From Streptomyces sp. NBC_00162 (GTDB lineage Bacteria > Actinomycetota > Actinomycetes > Streptomycetales > Streptomycetaceae), in assembly GCF_024611995.1 (NCBI RefSeq), contig NZ_CP102509.1, forward strand, positions 1,674,001 through 1,738,000: a stretch of DNA of 64,000 nt, given 5' to 3'. Below are positions 1 to 10,437 of this stretch, one piece after another; the stretch's first letter is position 1, and each line of letters begins with the position of its first letter. The position numbers and the translations under genes are program-made. The notes beneath the pieces were generated by a model. It saw only the letters and a program-made list of their open reading frames with translations, did not search any database and was not told the DNA's origin.

Positions 1-1269
1 GTGAGTGGGCCGAGGCGGCTGCCCGGCCCGATCCGGTCGGTGTGCTGGAGCGGCAGGCAGCCGACCGGGTGGTCGAGCTGTTGCCGATCCGCTACGGGCG
101 GATGGCGGCGTCCCCGTTCGCCTTCCTGCGCGGCGCGGCCGCCGTGATGGCCACGGACCTGGCCACCCTGCCGAACACCGGCCTGACCGTCCAGCTCTGC
201 GGCGACGCACACCTGCTGAACTTCGGCCTGTTCGCCTCGCCGGAGCGGGCGCTGCTGTTCGACCTCAACGACTTCGACGAGACGCTGCCCGGACCCTTCG
301 AATGGGACGTCAAGAGGCTCGCCGCCAGCACGGCCGTGGCCGCCCGCGACCAGGGACGGCGACGACCGTGCGTGGCGGACAGCCCTCGCCGCCGCCCAGG
401 CGTACCGGCTGTCCATGCGACGGCTGGCCGAACAGGGCGAACTCGCCGTCTGGTACGAGCGGTTCGACACGGCCGAGGTGATCCCGCTGATCCGCGACAC
501 CAAGCTGCGAAGCCGGGTCGAGGCGAATCTCGCGCGCGCCCGGCGGCGTACCAGCCTCCAGGCGCTCGCCAAACTGACCGAGACCCGGGACGGCCGCCGG
601 CGCATCATCCACGATCCGCCCCTGGTCGAACCGCTCGAAGAAGCCGAGATGCAGGCCGTGGGCAAGATCTTCAGGAAATACCGCAGCACGCTCCCCGAGG
701 AGCGACGCCTGCTGCTGGACCGCTACCGGCTGGTCGACGCGGCACGCAAGGCCGTCGGCGTCGGGAGCGTCGGCACCCGCTGCTTCATCGTTCTGCTGAC
801 CGGCCGCGACGAACGGGACCCGCTCTTCCTCCAGATCAAGGAGGCCGGACGCTCGGTGCTGGAGGACCATCTCCCCGCCGACAGCCATGACCACCACGGT
901 CAGCGAGTGGTCGCGGGACAGAAACTCCTGCAGGCCGCCTCGGACATCTTCCTCGGCTGGATGACCGGGCCGGCCGGGCGCCACTTCTACGGCCGGCAGC
1001 TGCGCGACATGAAGGGGTCGGCCCTCGTGGAGACCATGACCCCGGCCATGCTCGGCCAGTACGCCGAACTGTGCGGCACGGCCCTGGCCCGCGCCCACGC
1101 CCGCTCCGGAGACCGCATCGCCATCGCCGGATACCTGGGCCGCGCCGACACCTTCGACCGCGCCGTCGCCGACTTCGCGCTCCGCTACGCCGACCAGACC
1201 GTCGCCGACCACGCCGCGCTCACCGCCGCGATCACCGACGGGGCCGTCACCGCCGCCCACGGCATCTGA
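1..1269 (+). CDS. DUF2252 family protein, 5' end outside window, frame break near 350
   Basis: The reading frame is already open at base 3, so the true start lies left of the window. The first part has the family hallmarks PIRYGRM and CGDAHLLNFG followed by FDLNDFDET; the second part starts again at about 355 (DGDDRAW) and runs to the stop at 1267-1269. The two parts lie in different frames, and a net +1/-2 change at 351-357 (cagggacgg) would join them. DUF2252 proteins are uncharacterised but resemble aminoglycoside-kinase folds; the GDAH and DLNDFD motifs are where a kinase-like catalytic site would sit, which is inference. It is followed 19 bases later by the convergent end of an ABC transporter gene. 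Confidence 0.8.
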
Positions 1270-1288
1270 GCGGCGGTCGGGCTCGCGC

Positions 1289-3103
1289 TCAGTGCAGGTC
1301 GGACCGTGCGGGGTGGTCGTCGAGGAAACCGCCCGACTGGTGCTGCCACAGCTTCGCGTAGGCGCCTTCGGAGGCGAGCAGCTCGTGGTGCGTACCCTGC
1401 TCGACGATCCGTCCGTGGTCGAGTACGACGAGCCGGTCCATGTGGGCCACCGTGCTGAGCCGGTGCGCCACCACGAGCGCCGTCCGCCCCTCCATGAGGC
1501 GCCACAGCGCTTCCTGGACGAGGATCTCGCTCTCGGAGTCCAGGGCGCTGGTCGCCTCGTCGAGCAGCAGGATCGGCGCGTCGCGCAGGATCGCCCTGGC
1601 GAGCGCGACCCGCTGGCGCTGTCCGCCGGAGAGTTTGACTCCGCGCTCGCCGACCATGGTGTCGAGGCCGCTCGGCAGGGCGTCCGCGAACTCCGTGACG
1701 TGCGCCGCCTCGGCCGCGCGGCGGATCTCGGCCTCGGTGGCGTCCGGCCGGGCGAACGCGATGTTCTCCCGCAGCGTGCGGTGGAACATCGCCGGGTCCT
1801 GCGGCACGTAGGCCATCAGGCCGCGCAGGTCGCTCTGGCGCAGCCTGCTGATGTCCGTGCCCCCGATCAGGATCCGGCCCGCGTCGATGTCCGTCATCCG
1901 CAGCAGCAGCCGGGTGAGCGTGGTCTTGCCGCCGCCGGACCGCCCCACGAGCCCGATCTTCGCCCCGCTGGGCACGGCCAGGTCCAGTCCCTCGAAGAGC
2001 GGGTCCGCGCCCCCGTGGGCGAAGGTCACCTGCTCGAAGCGGATGTCGGCGGCCCGGGTGGGCGGCGGCTCCGGCGAGTCCGGGTCGAGCACGGTCGGCG
2101 GCTTCAGCAGCAGCTCCGTGAACTGCGCGGCCTCCGTCATCGAGCTCTCCAGACGACGGTAGATCTGGTTGAACTCGAACATGATCCGTGTGGCGTTGGA
2201 GTAGTACGTGAAGGCGACCACGACCGCCTCCACCCCGTTACCGCCCCCGGCGATGGAGACCGCGAGCAGCAGGCCCAGCGCGTTGGTCAGCACGGACATC
2301 GGCGCGACGACCGTGTCGATGCGCAGGTTGCCGTAGTCCCACGACCGCAGGGTGAGCCCCCGCGACTGCGCCACCCGGGACCGGTGCTCGGCGGCCTCGC
2401 GCTCCTCCGCGGCGAACGCCCTGACCGTGTCCATGTTCATGAGGCTGTCGGAGACGTGCCCCGACACGCGGGCGATCGCCTCCTCGCGCCGGCCGACGAG
2501 CACCTGGCGGCGACGGATGAGGGGCAGTACGCACACCGCCGTCACCGCGATCATGGCCAGGAGCGCCACGACGAGCAGCGGTTCGTACTGCCAGAGCACC
2601 ACCGACCCGAACAGCAGCGGCACGAACTTGCCCACGACCGAGAAGGTCAGCGTGTCGACGAACTCCTCGAAGCGGGAGGCGAAGCTCAGGACCCGTTTGG
2701 TCAGCGACCCGGCGAAGTTGTCGTGGAAGAACGCGGCGTCCTTCGCGAACAGCTCGTCCATGCCGATCACGTACAGGCGCTCGATGCCGAGGGCGTCGAG
2801 GCGGTTCAGGCAGTGCAGGCCGAGGCGCCACAGCGCCTCCGAGAGCAGCAGGACACCGGCGAATGCGAGGACGTACGGGAGCATCGAGCCGAGGGTGGGA
2901 GAGGCCCCGCCGGCGATGCGGCCGACGAGCTTCGCGACCACCAGCGGGGCGATGTAGGCGATCCCGATGTTGCCCAGGGCCGGCAGCAGCATGGTGGGCA
3001 CCGTCAGCCACCGAAGCCGCGCCAGCTCCCGTCCGTAGTAGCGAAGTGCGAGGAGCACCGGGCCCTTGCTGGGCCGAACCCCTGGTGATGCGGACGATCC
3101 CAT
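1289..3103 (-). CDS. ABC transporter, fused membrane and ATPase domains
   Basis: A 604-residue half transporter. Residues 1-320 hold about six membrane helices of the type-IV exporter fold. The ATPase domain follows: Walker A GRSGGGKTT at 387-395, Q-loop VPQD at 433-436, signature LSGGQ at 491-495, Walker B ILLLDEA at 511-517 and the switch His in VAHR near 547. All catalytic residues are present, so it should act as a homodimer or with an unlinked partner at the cytoplasmic membrane. The ATG at 3103 has AGGG five bases upstream. The substrate cannot be told from sequence; family neighbours include multidrug, lipid and peptide exporters. No second half-transporter lies beside it. Confidence 0.9.
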   Translation of the reverse strand: MGSSASPGVRPSKGPVLLALRYYGRELARLRWLTVPTMLLPALGNIGIAYIAPLVVAKLVGRIAGGASPTLGSMLPYVLAFAGVLLLSEALWRLGLHCLNRLDALGIERLYVIGMDELFAKDAAFFHDNFAGSLTKRVLSFASRFEEFVDTLTFSVVGKFVPLLFGSVVLWQYEPLLVVALLAMIAVTAVCVLPLIRRRQVLVGRREEAIARVSGHVSDSLMNMDTVRAFAAEEREAAEHRSRVAQSRGLTLRSWDYGNLRIDTVVAPMSVLTNALGLLLAVSIAGGGNGVEAVVVAFTYYSNATRIMFEFNQIYRRLESSMTEAAQFTELLLKPPTVLDPDSPEPPPTRAADIRFEQVTFAHGGADPLFEGLDLAVPSGAKIGLVGRSGGGKTTLTRLLLRMTDIDAGRILIGGTDISRLRQSDLRGLMAYVPQDPAMFHRTLRENIAFARPDATEAEIRRAAEAAHVTEFADALPSGLDTMVGERGVKLSGGQRQRVALARAILRDAPILLLDEATSALDSESEILVQEALWRLMEGRTALVVAHRLSTVAHMDRLVVLDHGRIVEQGTHHELLASEGAYAKLWQHQSGGFLDDHPARSDLH

Positions 3104-3221
3104 GGCAACCCTGTGGTGTCGGCGGACCCGGAACGGCAGTGTCCCGCGACCGCGCCCGCGCAGTCCAAGCGTTTTCCGTGTGGGCGACGCCCCCGCACGG
3201 ACGATCGAGCCGTCCGCCCGA

Positions 3222-3264
3222 CCGGCGCCCGGCGGCGGTCAGGACCGGCGCCGCCGGGCGCCGG
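3222..3264. terminator. Perfect 16-bp hairpin after the GH5 gene
   Basis: Arms 3222-3237 and 3249-3264 are exact reverse complements (left arm CCGGCGCCCGGCGGCG) around an 11-base loop. It begins three bases beyond the GH5 stop codon, so it probably ends the minus-strand lacI-GH42-GH5 transcript. There is no clear U-tract, as usual in actinomycetes. Confidence 0.7.
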
Positions 3265-3267
3265 CCG

Positions 3268-5189
3268 TCACAGCTTGCGGCACAAGAGGGCGTCCGGAGT
3301 CTTGCCCTTGGCCCAGGCTCCCGTGAAGGCGATGCCCGCGGCGTACTCGTCCGTTCCGCACTGCCCCTTGTAGTTGCCGTACCCGAACTCGCCTCCCGGG
3401 CCTCCGGCCGGCCGGTTGTCGCCCCGGTCGAACCAGACGGTGCGGCCGTTCGTCCCGAGGGGCCTGCCCGCCTGGGCGCACAGGACCGCGGAGACCGCCT
3501 GGCCGCGCACGCTGTAGCCGATCACGAACTGGCCAGGCCCGCACTGGTACTTGGTGTAGCCGCCGGCCCAATCGCCCTGCTGTACGTGGCGTTCGTCGTT
3601 CACGACGGTCGGCGCCGGGCCGGTGGCCGCCAGACCCGCGGCCCCGGAATCGGTGCACAGCCCGCGCCCGTCACGGTGCGCCAGGCCGACGAGCCGCTGT
3701 CCGTCGGGGCACGCCCCCTTGCGGGCTCCCGCGTCCCAGTCCCCGAGCGCCCGTGCGCGTGCCGACTGGACCGCATCGGCGTGGTCGAGGTTGAGCATGT
3801 CCCAGGTGTCGGTGACGGCGACCTGGCCGCTCTTCTGCGGCGAGGTGACCAGCCGGTTCCAGTCGGTGGAGCGCCAGTCCCCGCCGTCCAGGATGCCTGA
3901 ACGGCGGCCCGTCGCGTCGTAGTTGAGGATCGACCACGTGCCGTGTCCGGCCCATCCGACCAGGGGCCAGTAGGCGAAATCGGTGTCGTTGGCGATCAGG
4001 TAGTCCACGAGATTGCCGAACCAGGAGCGTGCCTGCGGGTTGGTCTCGTCGCTACCGATGCCGAACTCGCTGATCCACAGGGGTGCGGTGAAGTGGCGGC
4101 CGGATTCGGCCGTGACGTAGAACGCCTGGCGTTGCAGGGTCGCGAACAGGTCCTCGCGGGAGAGTTCCTGGTAGCGCGGGTCGTGGGTCTCACCCATGCC
4201 GGTCGCGCCGGTGTGGTTCGGCCCGGTGTAGCCGTAGAAGTGCGCCGCGTACACCAGCTTGTTCGAGGCGACGAGGGTGTGCGAGAGGGTGCGTACCGGT
4301 TCGAGTGTGGGGCGCCCGTGGGGCAGCCCGTCGGCGGGGATGCCTTGCCAGTTGATCCCTTCGACGATCACCAGCAGGTCGGGGTTGGCCTCCGTGAGGA
4401 GCCGGTCGCCGAGCCGCTGGGAGGCGACCCACCAGTCGTGGTCGTTGCCCCAGTTCCAGTTGGCGTCGTCGGTGACGGTACGGCGGACCTCGTTGTAGAG
4501 GTCGGCGCCGACGACGCGCTTGTTGTCCTTGTAGCGGCGGGCGAGGCTGATCCAGTCGTTCTCCCACTGCGCGGTGGACTGGCTGGTGTTCCAGCGTTCG
4601 TTGCCGTCCAGGCCACAGCAGAAGCGTGAGGTGATGGTGTGGTTGTTGAGGATCACCGCGAAGCCCTCGGCCGTGGTGGCGGCGATGACGGCGTCGAACA
4701 CCTGGAGCGGGGTCTTGCCGCGCAGGTTCGGGTTGGCCGCGACCGAGGCGTCGGAGACCGGGCGCTGGTCGTGCAGCATCTCGTTCGAGAAGGGCAGCCG
4801 GATGCTGTTGATGCCGAGTTCGTGGAATCCGGCGAGGATCCGCGGGATCGGGGCGCGGTCCAGGCCGAGCGGCATCTGGTCGGCCTTCTCGCCGTCGTGG
4901 TGGCTGGCCGGGTCGTTGATGTCACCGGAGCCGCTCCACGATCCCTGAGCCCCGTGCCAGTTCGCGGACTTGAGCTTGAAGCGGTTGCCTTCTGCGTCGA
5001 CGACGTAGCGGCCGCGGGTGCTGAGGGGGCACGCCAGGAGTCGGACAGGACGGCCGGTGTGCCGGCCGTCACCGCAGTCACCGCGGTCGCGGCCGGCGCG
5101 GTCGTCGTGGACGCGGTGGCCTGGGAGGCGCCGAGCGCTCCGAGCAGGAGCGCCGCGGCGAGTACGGCCGGTAGCAGGGGTCTTCTCAC
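3268..5189 (-). CDS. Secreted glycoside hydrolase family 5, with frame break at 5025-5029
   Basis: The GTG at 5189 overlaps the GH42 stop (GTGA) and has GGAGGG four bases upstream. The first residues, MRRPLLPAVLAAALLLGALG, are a Sec signal peptide. The frame then shifts at a run of five G (plus strand) and resumes as LSTRGRYVVDAEGNRF, a normal GH5 N-terminus. One restored base gives 640 residues. Catalytic residues visible are the acid/base Glu in LYNEV and the nucleophile Glu in WISEFG. After about residue 490 comes a Cys-rich C-terminal domain (CPDGQRL, GLCTDSG, YQCGPGQF, LLCRKL), common in exported Streptomyces proteins. Secretion plus the downstream position after a beta-galactosidase suggests it cuts an extracellular galactose-containing polysaccharide, but the subfamily and substrate are not resolved. 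Confidence 0.85.
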
Positions 5190-7283
5190 AGTGCCCTCCG
5201 AGGGCTGGGGGTGGACGTGAGCACGGAGCCGAGGACGGCGACGCCCCGCGGCTCGAGGGCCACGTGGCGGACGTGGGGCCTCTGACCGTCGAGAAGGTCT
5301 CGGCGGTCGGCCGGCAGGGTCACCTCATGGGTGTCCTCGGTGTGGTTGAGCAGGATGAGGACGTCGTGATCCGCGCCGCGGCGGATCGTCGCCTGGACGC
5401 CGGTGGGCAGGCCGGGCAGAAGGGGGCGACTCCCGCGTCGGCGAGTGAGCGGTCGGTGATGGCCCGCATCGTGACGGGATCGGGGCGGGTGGCGATGTAG
5501 CGGGCCGTTCCCCCGCCGCGGGTGTGCACCGTGACCGCGGGGCGGTCGTCGTCCCAGTCGGGTCCGGCGAAGAGGAGTTCGGCGCGGGCGCCGGTGAGCT
5601 TCACGTCCTCGCGCCACAGCGACGCCGGCGGGGGCGCGGGGGCGTCCGCGTCCGCGTCCGGGGAGCGGAGCGGAACCGCCTCATCGGCCGCGGCCGGCCA
5701 GAACTCCTCGACCCGTACGCCCAGTACGTCGTCCAGCGCGTCGGGCCGGCCGCCCGTGTGCACGCGGTCGTGCTCGTCGACGATCCCGGTGAAGAACGAG
5801 GCGAGGAGGGATCCCCCGTCCGCCACGAAGGTGCGTATCCGCTCGGCGTTCACGGCCGACAGCAGGTAGTGGCTGGGCAGCACGAGCAGTTTGTACGGCG
5901 AGAGGTCCGCGGCGGGATGTACGAGGTCGATGCCGACGCCCGCTTCGAACAGGGGTGAGTAGTGGTCGAGGACGCGGTCGAGGCAGCGCACGCCGTCCGA
6001 GGGATGCGAGTCGAGTTCGAGCGCCCACCAGTTGTCCCAGTCGAACAGGATCGCGACCTCGTTGCGGATGCGCGTGCCGGCCAGCTCGGGCACCAGGGCC
6101 AGTTCGCGGCCCAGCTCACGCACCTCGGCGTGCACCCGCGTCCCGGCCCCCGCGTGCGGGATCATGCCGGAGTGGAACTTCTCCGCGCCGCCGCGGGACT
6201 GTCGCCATTGGAAGTACATGACGGCGTCCGCGCCCTGCGCGACGGCCTGCCAGCTCCACAGGCGCATCCTGCCGGGGCTCTTGCCCCCGTTGCGGCCCCG
6301 CCAGTTGACGGCGGACGGGGCCTGCTCGGTCAGCAGCCACGGGTTCCCCCGGCCGCACCGCGCAGGAGGTCGTACGACAGTGCCGCGCCGATGTGTGCCG
6401 ACCCCCAGTGGGGGTCCGGGTAGCTGTCGAGGGCGAGGACGTCCATCTCGGGTGCCCATGCATGGACGTCGACCGCCTTGTGCCCGGCGAGGAAGTTCGT
6501 GGTCACCGGGGTATCGGGGGTGATCCGGCGCAGCACGTCGCGTTCGAGGGTGAAGCAGGTGCGCAGCGCGTCGCTGCTGAACCGCTTGAAGTCGAGCTGC
6601 TGGGAGGGGTTGGGGTAGGTGGGTGCGGTGCGCGGGGGCAGGATCTGGTCGAAGGAGGTGTAGCGCTGCGACCAGAAGTCGGTGGACCACGCGTCGTTGA
6701 GCGCGTCGACATCGCCGTACCTGGTAGTCAGCCAGTGCCGGAAGTCGGCGGCGGAGGTGTCGCAGAAGCATTCGGCGACGTGGATTCCGTACTCGTTGCC
6801 GACGTGCCACAGGCCCAGCGCCGGATGATCGCGGTAGTGCGTGGCGACGGCTTCGGCCAGGCGGACGGCCCGGTCGCGGAAGACCGGGCTGGAGGGGCAG
6901 AAGTGCTGGCGGCCCCCTGGGGACAGGATGCCGCCGGAGGCGGTGACCGGCAGGATCTCGGGATGCCCGACGGCGAGCCATGGGGGTGGCGACGCGGTCA
7001 TGGTGGCCAGATCGGCGGTGATGCCGTGGGTGGCCAAGTCGTCCATGACGGTGTCGAAGAAGCCGAAGTCGTAGGCGTCGCGGGCGGGTTCGACGCGGGC
7101 CCAGGCGAAGATGGCGAGGTTGACGAGGTTGACGCCTGCCTCGTTCATCAGGCGCAGGTCTTCGGCGCGGGTGGCCTTGTCCCACTGTTCGGGGTTGTAG
7201 TCGCCGCCGAATCCGAGGCCGCCCAGTCGCGCGCGGAGGGCTCGGGAACGGTCTCGGGAACGGTCTTGTGCCGGAGAGTTCAT
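5186..7283 (-). CDS. Beta-galactosidase, GH42, with two frame breaks
   Basis: The N-terminal GGDYNPEQW is the GH42 signature. Catalytic residues are visible: acid/base Glu in GNEYGIH and nucleophile Glu in LLTEQAPS. The TIM barrel is followed by a trimerisation-type domain and a small beta C-terminus. The frame shifts at 6346-6350 and again at 5422-5426, each a run of five identical bases. Restoring one base to each gives 699 residues, the usual family size. ATG 7283 follows AAGGAAG. The gene lies 26 bases after the lacI-type stop and overlaps the GH5 start by GTGA, so the three form one operon. No signal peptide: it should act in the cytoplasm on galactosides brought in by the divergent ABC importer. 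Confidence 0.9.
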
Positions 7284-7309
7284 CTTCCTTACCCCTTCAG
7301 GTACTTCGG

Positions 7310-8362
7310 TCAGATCCGCGGCGGCGCCGCGCTGTCACGCTCCACCAGGGTCGGCATGACCGACACGACGGACGAGTCCGTCGGCGCGGCGCCCTCGATC
7401 TGGCTCAGGAGCCGGTGCACGCAGGCCGCACCGACCCGGGAGAGGTCCTGGTCCACGGTGGTCAGCGGCGGGAGGAAGTAGGCGGATTCGGCGATGTTGT
7501 CGAACCCGATCACGCTCACGTCCTCCGGAACCGAACGCCCCGCCTCGCGCAGCGCCCGGACCAGCCCGAGCGCCATCTGGTCGTTGGCGGCGAACACCGC
7601 GGTGACCTCCGGCCGGCCGGCGAGTTCCCGGCCTGCCCGGTATCCGCTCTCGGCACTCCAGTCACCGTGGACGGCCGGCGGGACAGGTGCGCCCGCGGCC
7701 TGGAGGGCACGCTGCCATGCCTCGGCGCGGCGGCGCGCGGGGTGGGAGTCCTGTGGGCCGGCCAGGTGCCACACCGTGGTGTGACCGAGCCCCAGCAGGT
7801 GGTTCACGGCGATCTCCGCACCGGCCGCATGGTCGGTGTGCACGCCGGGGTAGCGGTGGTCGTCGCCGCCGTCGACGACCACGACCGGCAGCCCCAGGGG
7901 GATCATCAGCGAACCGGCCAGGATCTGCGCCTCGTTCACGATGACCCCGTCGACCGCATGACCGCTCAGCCTCCGGAACGCTTCGAGCACCGCCTCCTCG
8001 GTCTGCGCCTGCGGGACGACCACGTTGACCGAGTACTCGGTGGACTGCACGGCGGAGACGATCGAATCCAGCGTGCGTGCGTTTCCGTGCGCCGTGAGGT
8101 CGAAGCTGATGACGCCGATCGTCCGGAACTTGCCGGTGGCCAGCGCCCGGGCCGCGGTGTTGGGGCGGTACCCGAGCATGCGGACGGCCCGGACGACCCG
8201 ATCGCGGGTCGCGTCGTCGACGCGGGCGGTCGCGTTGACCACGCGGGAGACGGTCTGCGCCGAGACTCCTGCCATGGCCGCGACATCCGCCATCGACGGG
8301 GGCCTGGGGCGATCCGCAGCCGGGGAACGGGACTTGCGTGGTCGCTGCCCATCCTTCGCCAT
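7310..8362 (-). CDS. LacI-family regulator of the galactoside locus
   Basis: A 350-residue protein from ATG 8362, preceded by AGAGGA. The N-terminal helix-turn-helix and hinge read SMADVAAMAGVSAQTVSRVV and ARALATG; a periplasmic-binding-like effector domain follows, ending in the usual LTTVDQDL region. A longer reading from 8488 is possible but has no matching homology and would cover the operator. It is the first gene of the operon with GH42 and GH5 and is divergent from the importer operon. A palindrome at 8413-8430 lies just upstream and an almost identical one precedes the importer, so it probably represses itself and both operons until a galactoside binds. Confidence 0.9.
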   Translation of the reverse strand: MAKDGQRPRKSRSPAADRPRPPSMADVAAMAGVSAQTVSRVVNATARVDDATRDRVVRAVRMLGYRPNTAARALATGKFRTIGVISFDLTAHGNARTLDSIVSAVQSTEYSVNVVVPQAQTEEAVLEAFRRLSGHAVDGVIVNEAQILAGSLMIPLGLPVVVVDGGDDHRYPGVHTDHAAGAEIAVNHLLGLGHTTVWHLAGPQDSHPARRRAEAWQRALQAAGAPVPPAVHGDWSAESGYRAGRELAGRPEVTAVFAANDQMALGLVRALREAGRSVPEDVSVIGFDNIAESAYFLPPLTTVDQDLSRVGAACVHRLLSQIEGAAPTDSSVVSVMPTLVERDSAAPPRI

Positions 8363-8412
8363 GGTGCAGTTCCTCTCGCACGGTGCTGCCCGGGCATCTT
8401 CCTGACCCGCTT

Positions 8413-8430
8413 CATGTTTGCGCGAACATG
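8413..8430. promoter_or_regulatory. LacI-type operator 1
   Basis: CATGTTTGCGCGAACATG is a near-perfect palindrome with the central CG step typical of LacI-family sites. It lies 50 bases upstream of the regulator start, suggesting autoregulation of the lacI-GH42-GH5 operon. Confidence 0.7.
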
Positions 8431-8603
8431 CCGCGTTGGTCAACAGGCAACCGAGCCGCTTCGGCCTGGCCGGCAGACTTTTCGCCATCCTTCACATCCT
8501 CGAAATCCCTTGAAATTAAGGGAAACTGACGATGCGACAGATCAGTCGGTCAAAACTCTTGACACTCGCCGAGGGCTGTCGACACACTTCCGAACCGCGC
8601 CAC

Positions 8604-8621
8604 CATGTTTGCGCTAACACG
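8604..8621. promoter_or_regulatory. LacI-type operator 2
   Basis: CATGTTTGCGCTAACACG matches operator 1 at 16 of 18 positions. It lies between the candidate TTGACA promoter and the ribosome site of the first importer gene, a position suited to blocking transcription. Confidence 0.7.
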
Positions 8622-8638
8622 CATCGGAGGTCTTACCC

Positions 8639-9523
8639 GTGAAACGCGGCGCCGTCCGGCGCAACCTCACCGCCCACGCGTTCCTCCTGCCGTTCCTCTG
8701 CGTCTTCGTCATCGGGGTCGTCGCCCCGCTGGCGTACTCGGTCAACCTGAGCCTCTATCAGGAACGCATGATCGGCGGGATGGTCTTCACCGGGCTGGAC
8801 AACTACACCAAGGCGTTCAAGGACAATCTGTTCCATGCCGGCCTCGGCCGCGTCGCACTCTTCTTCGCGATCCAGGTGCCGCTCATGCTCGGCCTCGCGC
8901 TGGTGGCCGCCCTCGCGATCGACAGTGGGCGGCTGCGTGCGCCAGGGCTGTTCCGGATCGGCATCTTCGTCCCCTACGCCGTTCCCGGTGTGGTCGCGGC
9001 CCTCATGTGGGGCTACCTGTACGGCGACCGCTTCGGCCTGGCCGGCGAGATCGGCGACCTGTTGCACATCGAGGTGCCCGACCTGCTCTCCGAGAGCTGG
9101 ATGCTCGCGTCGATCGGCAACATCGTCACGTGGTCGTACGTCGGCTACAACATGCTGATCCTCTACGCGGCGCTGCGCTCCATCCCCGAGGAGCTGTACG
9201 AGGCGGCCGAGGTCGACGGCGCCGGAGCCGTCCGCAAGGCGTTCAGCATCAAACTGCCGGCCCTGCGCCCCGCCCTGCTGCTGGCCACGACGTTCTCGGT
9301 GATCGGCAGCTTCCAGCTCTTCAACGAGCCGAGCGTGCTGCAGTCCCTGGCGCCTGCCGCCGTCTCCACGAACTACACCCCCAACATGTACGCCTACAGC
9401 CTCGCCTTCGACGGGCGCCAGTTCAACTACTCGGCCGCCGTCGCGGTGCTGCTCGGCCTGGTGACCGTGATCGTCGCGTACGCGGTCCAGCGCACGACCG
9501 CCCGAAGGGAGCGCATGCTGTGA
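8639..9523 (+). CDS. Sugar ABC transporter permease (MalF type)
   Basis: A 294-residue protein with about six membrane helices and the cytoplasmic EAA loop (EELYEAAEVDGAGAVRKAF, about residues 182-200), which docks the ATPase. The start is GTG 8639 with GGAGG nine bases upstream. It is the first gene of the divergent import operon; its stop overlaps the next permease start by GTGA. No ATPase gene is present, so the importer probably uses a shared MsiK-like ATPase encoded elsewhere, as is common in Streptomyces. Confidence 0.9.
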   Translation: MKRGAVRRNLTAHAFLLPFLCVFVIGVVAPLAYSVNLSLYQERMIGGMVFTGLDNYTKAFKDNLFHAGLGRVALFFAIQVPLMLGLALVAALAIDSGRLRAPGLFRIGIFVPYAVPGVVAALMWGYLYGDRFGLAGEIGDLLHIEVPDLLSESWMLASIGNIVTWSYVGYNMLILYAALRSIPEELYEAAEVDGAGAVRKAFSIKLPALRPALLLATTFSVIGSFQLFNEPSVLQSLAPAAVSTNYTPNMYAYSLAFDGRQFNYSAAVAVLLGLVTVIVAYAVQRTTARRERML

Positions 9524-10398
9524 CCGCCGCCGCACCCCGCCGGCGCCGTCCGGGCAGGTCCACCGCCTTGACCGTGGCGATGGGCCTGATGCTCGCGTAC
9601 ACACTGATCCCCTTGCTCTGGCTCGCGATCAGCGCGACGAAGTCCAACCAGACCCTGTTCGACTCGCCCGGCCTGTGGTTCGGGGACGGCTTCCACCTGT
9701 TCGACAACGTCCGGGACGTCTTCACCTACGACGACGGGATATACCTGCGCTGGTTCGGCAACACCCTGCTCTACGCGGTGGTCGGGGCGGGCGGAGCCTC
9801 GGTCATCGCGACGATGGGCGGGTACGCACTGGCCAAGTACGCGTTCGCGGGCCGCCGGGTGCTGTCCGCCCTCGTCATCGGGGCGATCTCGATCCCGGCG
9901 TCCGCACTCGCGGTCCCGACGTACCTGCTGTTCAGTGACATGGGCATCGTCAACACACCGTGGGCGGTCCTCCTGCCCTCCCTCGCCAGTCCTTTCGGGC
10001 TCTATCTGATGCGGGTGTACGCGTCCGAGGCCGTTCCGGACGCGATGCTGGAGGCCGCACGCATCGACGGAGCCGGAGAACTGCGGATCTTCCTCACCAT
10101 CTCGCTGCGCCTGCTGGCTCCCGGATTCGTCACGGTGCTGCTGTTCACGCTCGTCGCCACCTGGAACAACTACTTCCTGCCGCTGATCGTGCTCAACGAC
10201 CCCGAGCTGTTCCCCCTCACGGTGGGGCTGCGCCAGTGGGACTCGCTCGCACAGGGCGGCGCCGGCGCGGGTGCCATACCGATCCTCCCTCTGGTGATCA
10301 CCGGCAGCCTGCTGGCGATCGTCCCGCTGATCGTCGCGTTCCTCTTCCTCCAGCGGTTCTGGCAGTCGGGGCTGGCCGCCGGCGGCGTCAAGCAGTAG
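9520..10398 (+). CDS. Sugar ABC transporter permease (MalG type)
   Basis: A 292-residue protein from GTG 9520, which overlaps the stop of the previous permease; GAAGGGAG lies upstream. It has about six membrane helices and an EAA loop near residues 180-200 (DAMLEAARIDGAGELRIF). It pairs with the upstream permease to form the membrane channel of a CUT1-type carbohydrate importer. Confidence 0.9.
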   Translation: MTAAAPRRRRPGRSTALTVAMGLMLAYTLIPLLWLAISATKSNQTLFDSPGLWFGDGFHLFDNVRDVFTYDDGIYLRWFGNTLLYAVVGAGGASVIATMGGYALAKYAFAGRRVLSALVIGAISIPASALAVPTYLLFSDMGIVNTPWAVLLPSLASPFGLYLMRVYASEAVPDAMLEAARIDGAGELRIFLTISLRLLAPGFVTVLLFTLVATWNNYFLPLIVLNDPELFPLTVGLRQWDSLAQGGAGAGAIPILPLVITGSLLAIVPLIVAFLFLQRFWQSGLAAGGVKQ

Positions 10399-10437
10399 GC
10401 CGGGCCCTCCCGTTTCGTACCGAAGAAAGGATTCGAC

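Larger units (their letters stand above)
8363..8638. promoter_or_regulatory. Divergent control region between lacI-type gene and ABC importer operon
   Basis: This 276-base region is less GC-rich than the genes around it. It contains two LacI operators (separate entries) and a candidate -35 TTGACA at 8559-8564 on the plus strand; the -10 is weak (CACACT at 8583-8588, spacer 18). No coding potential was seen. Confidence 0.6.
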
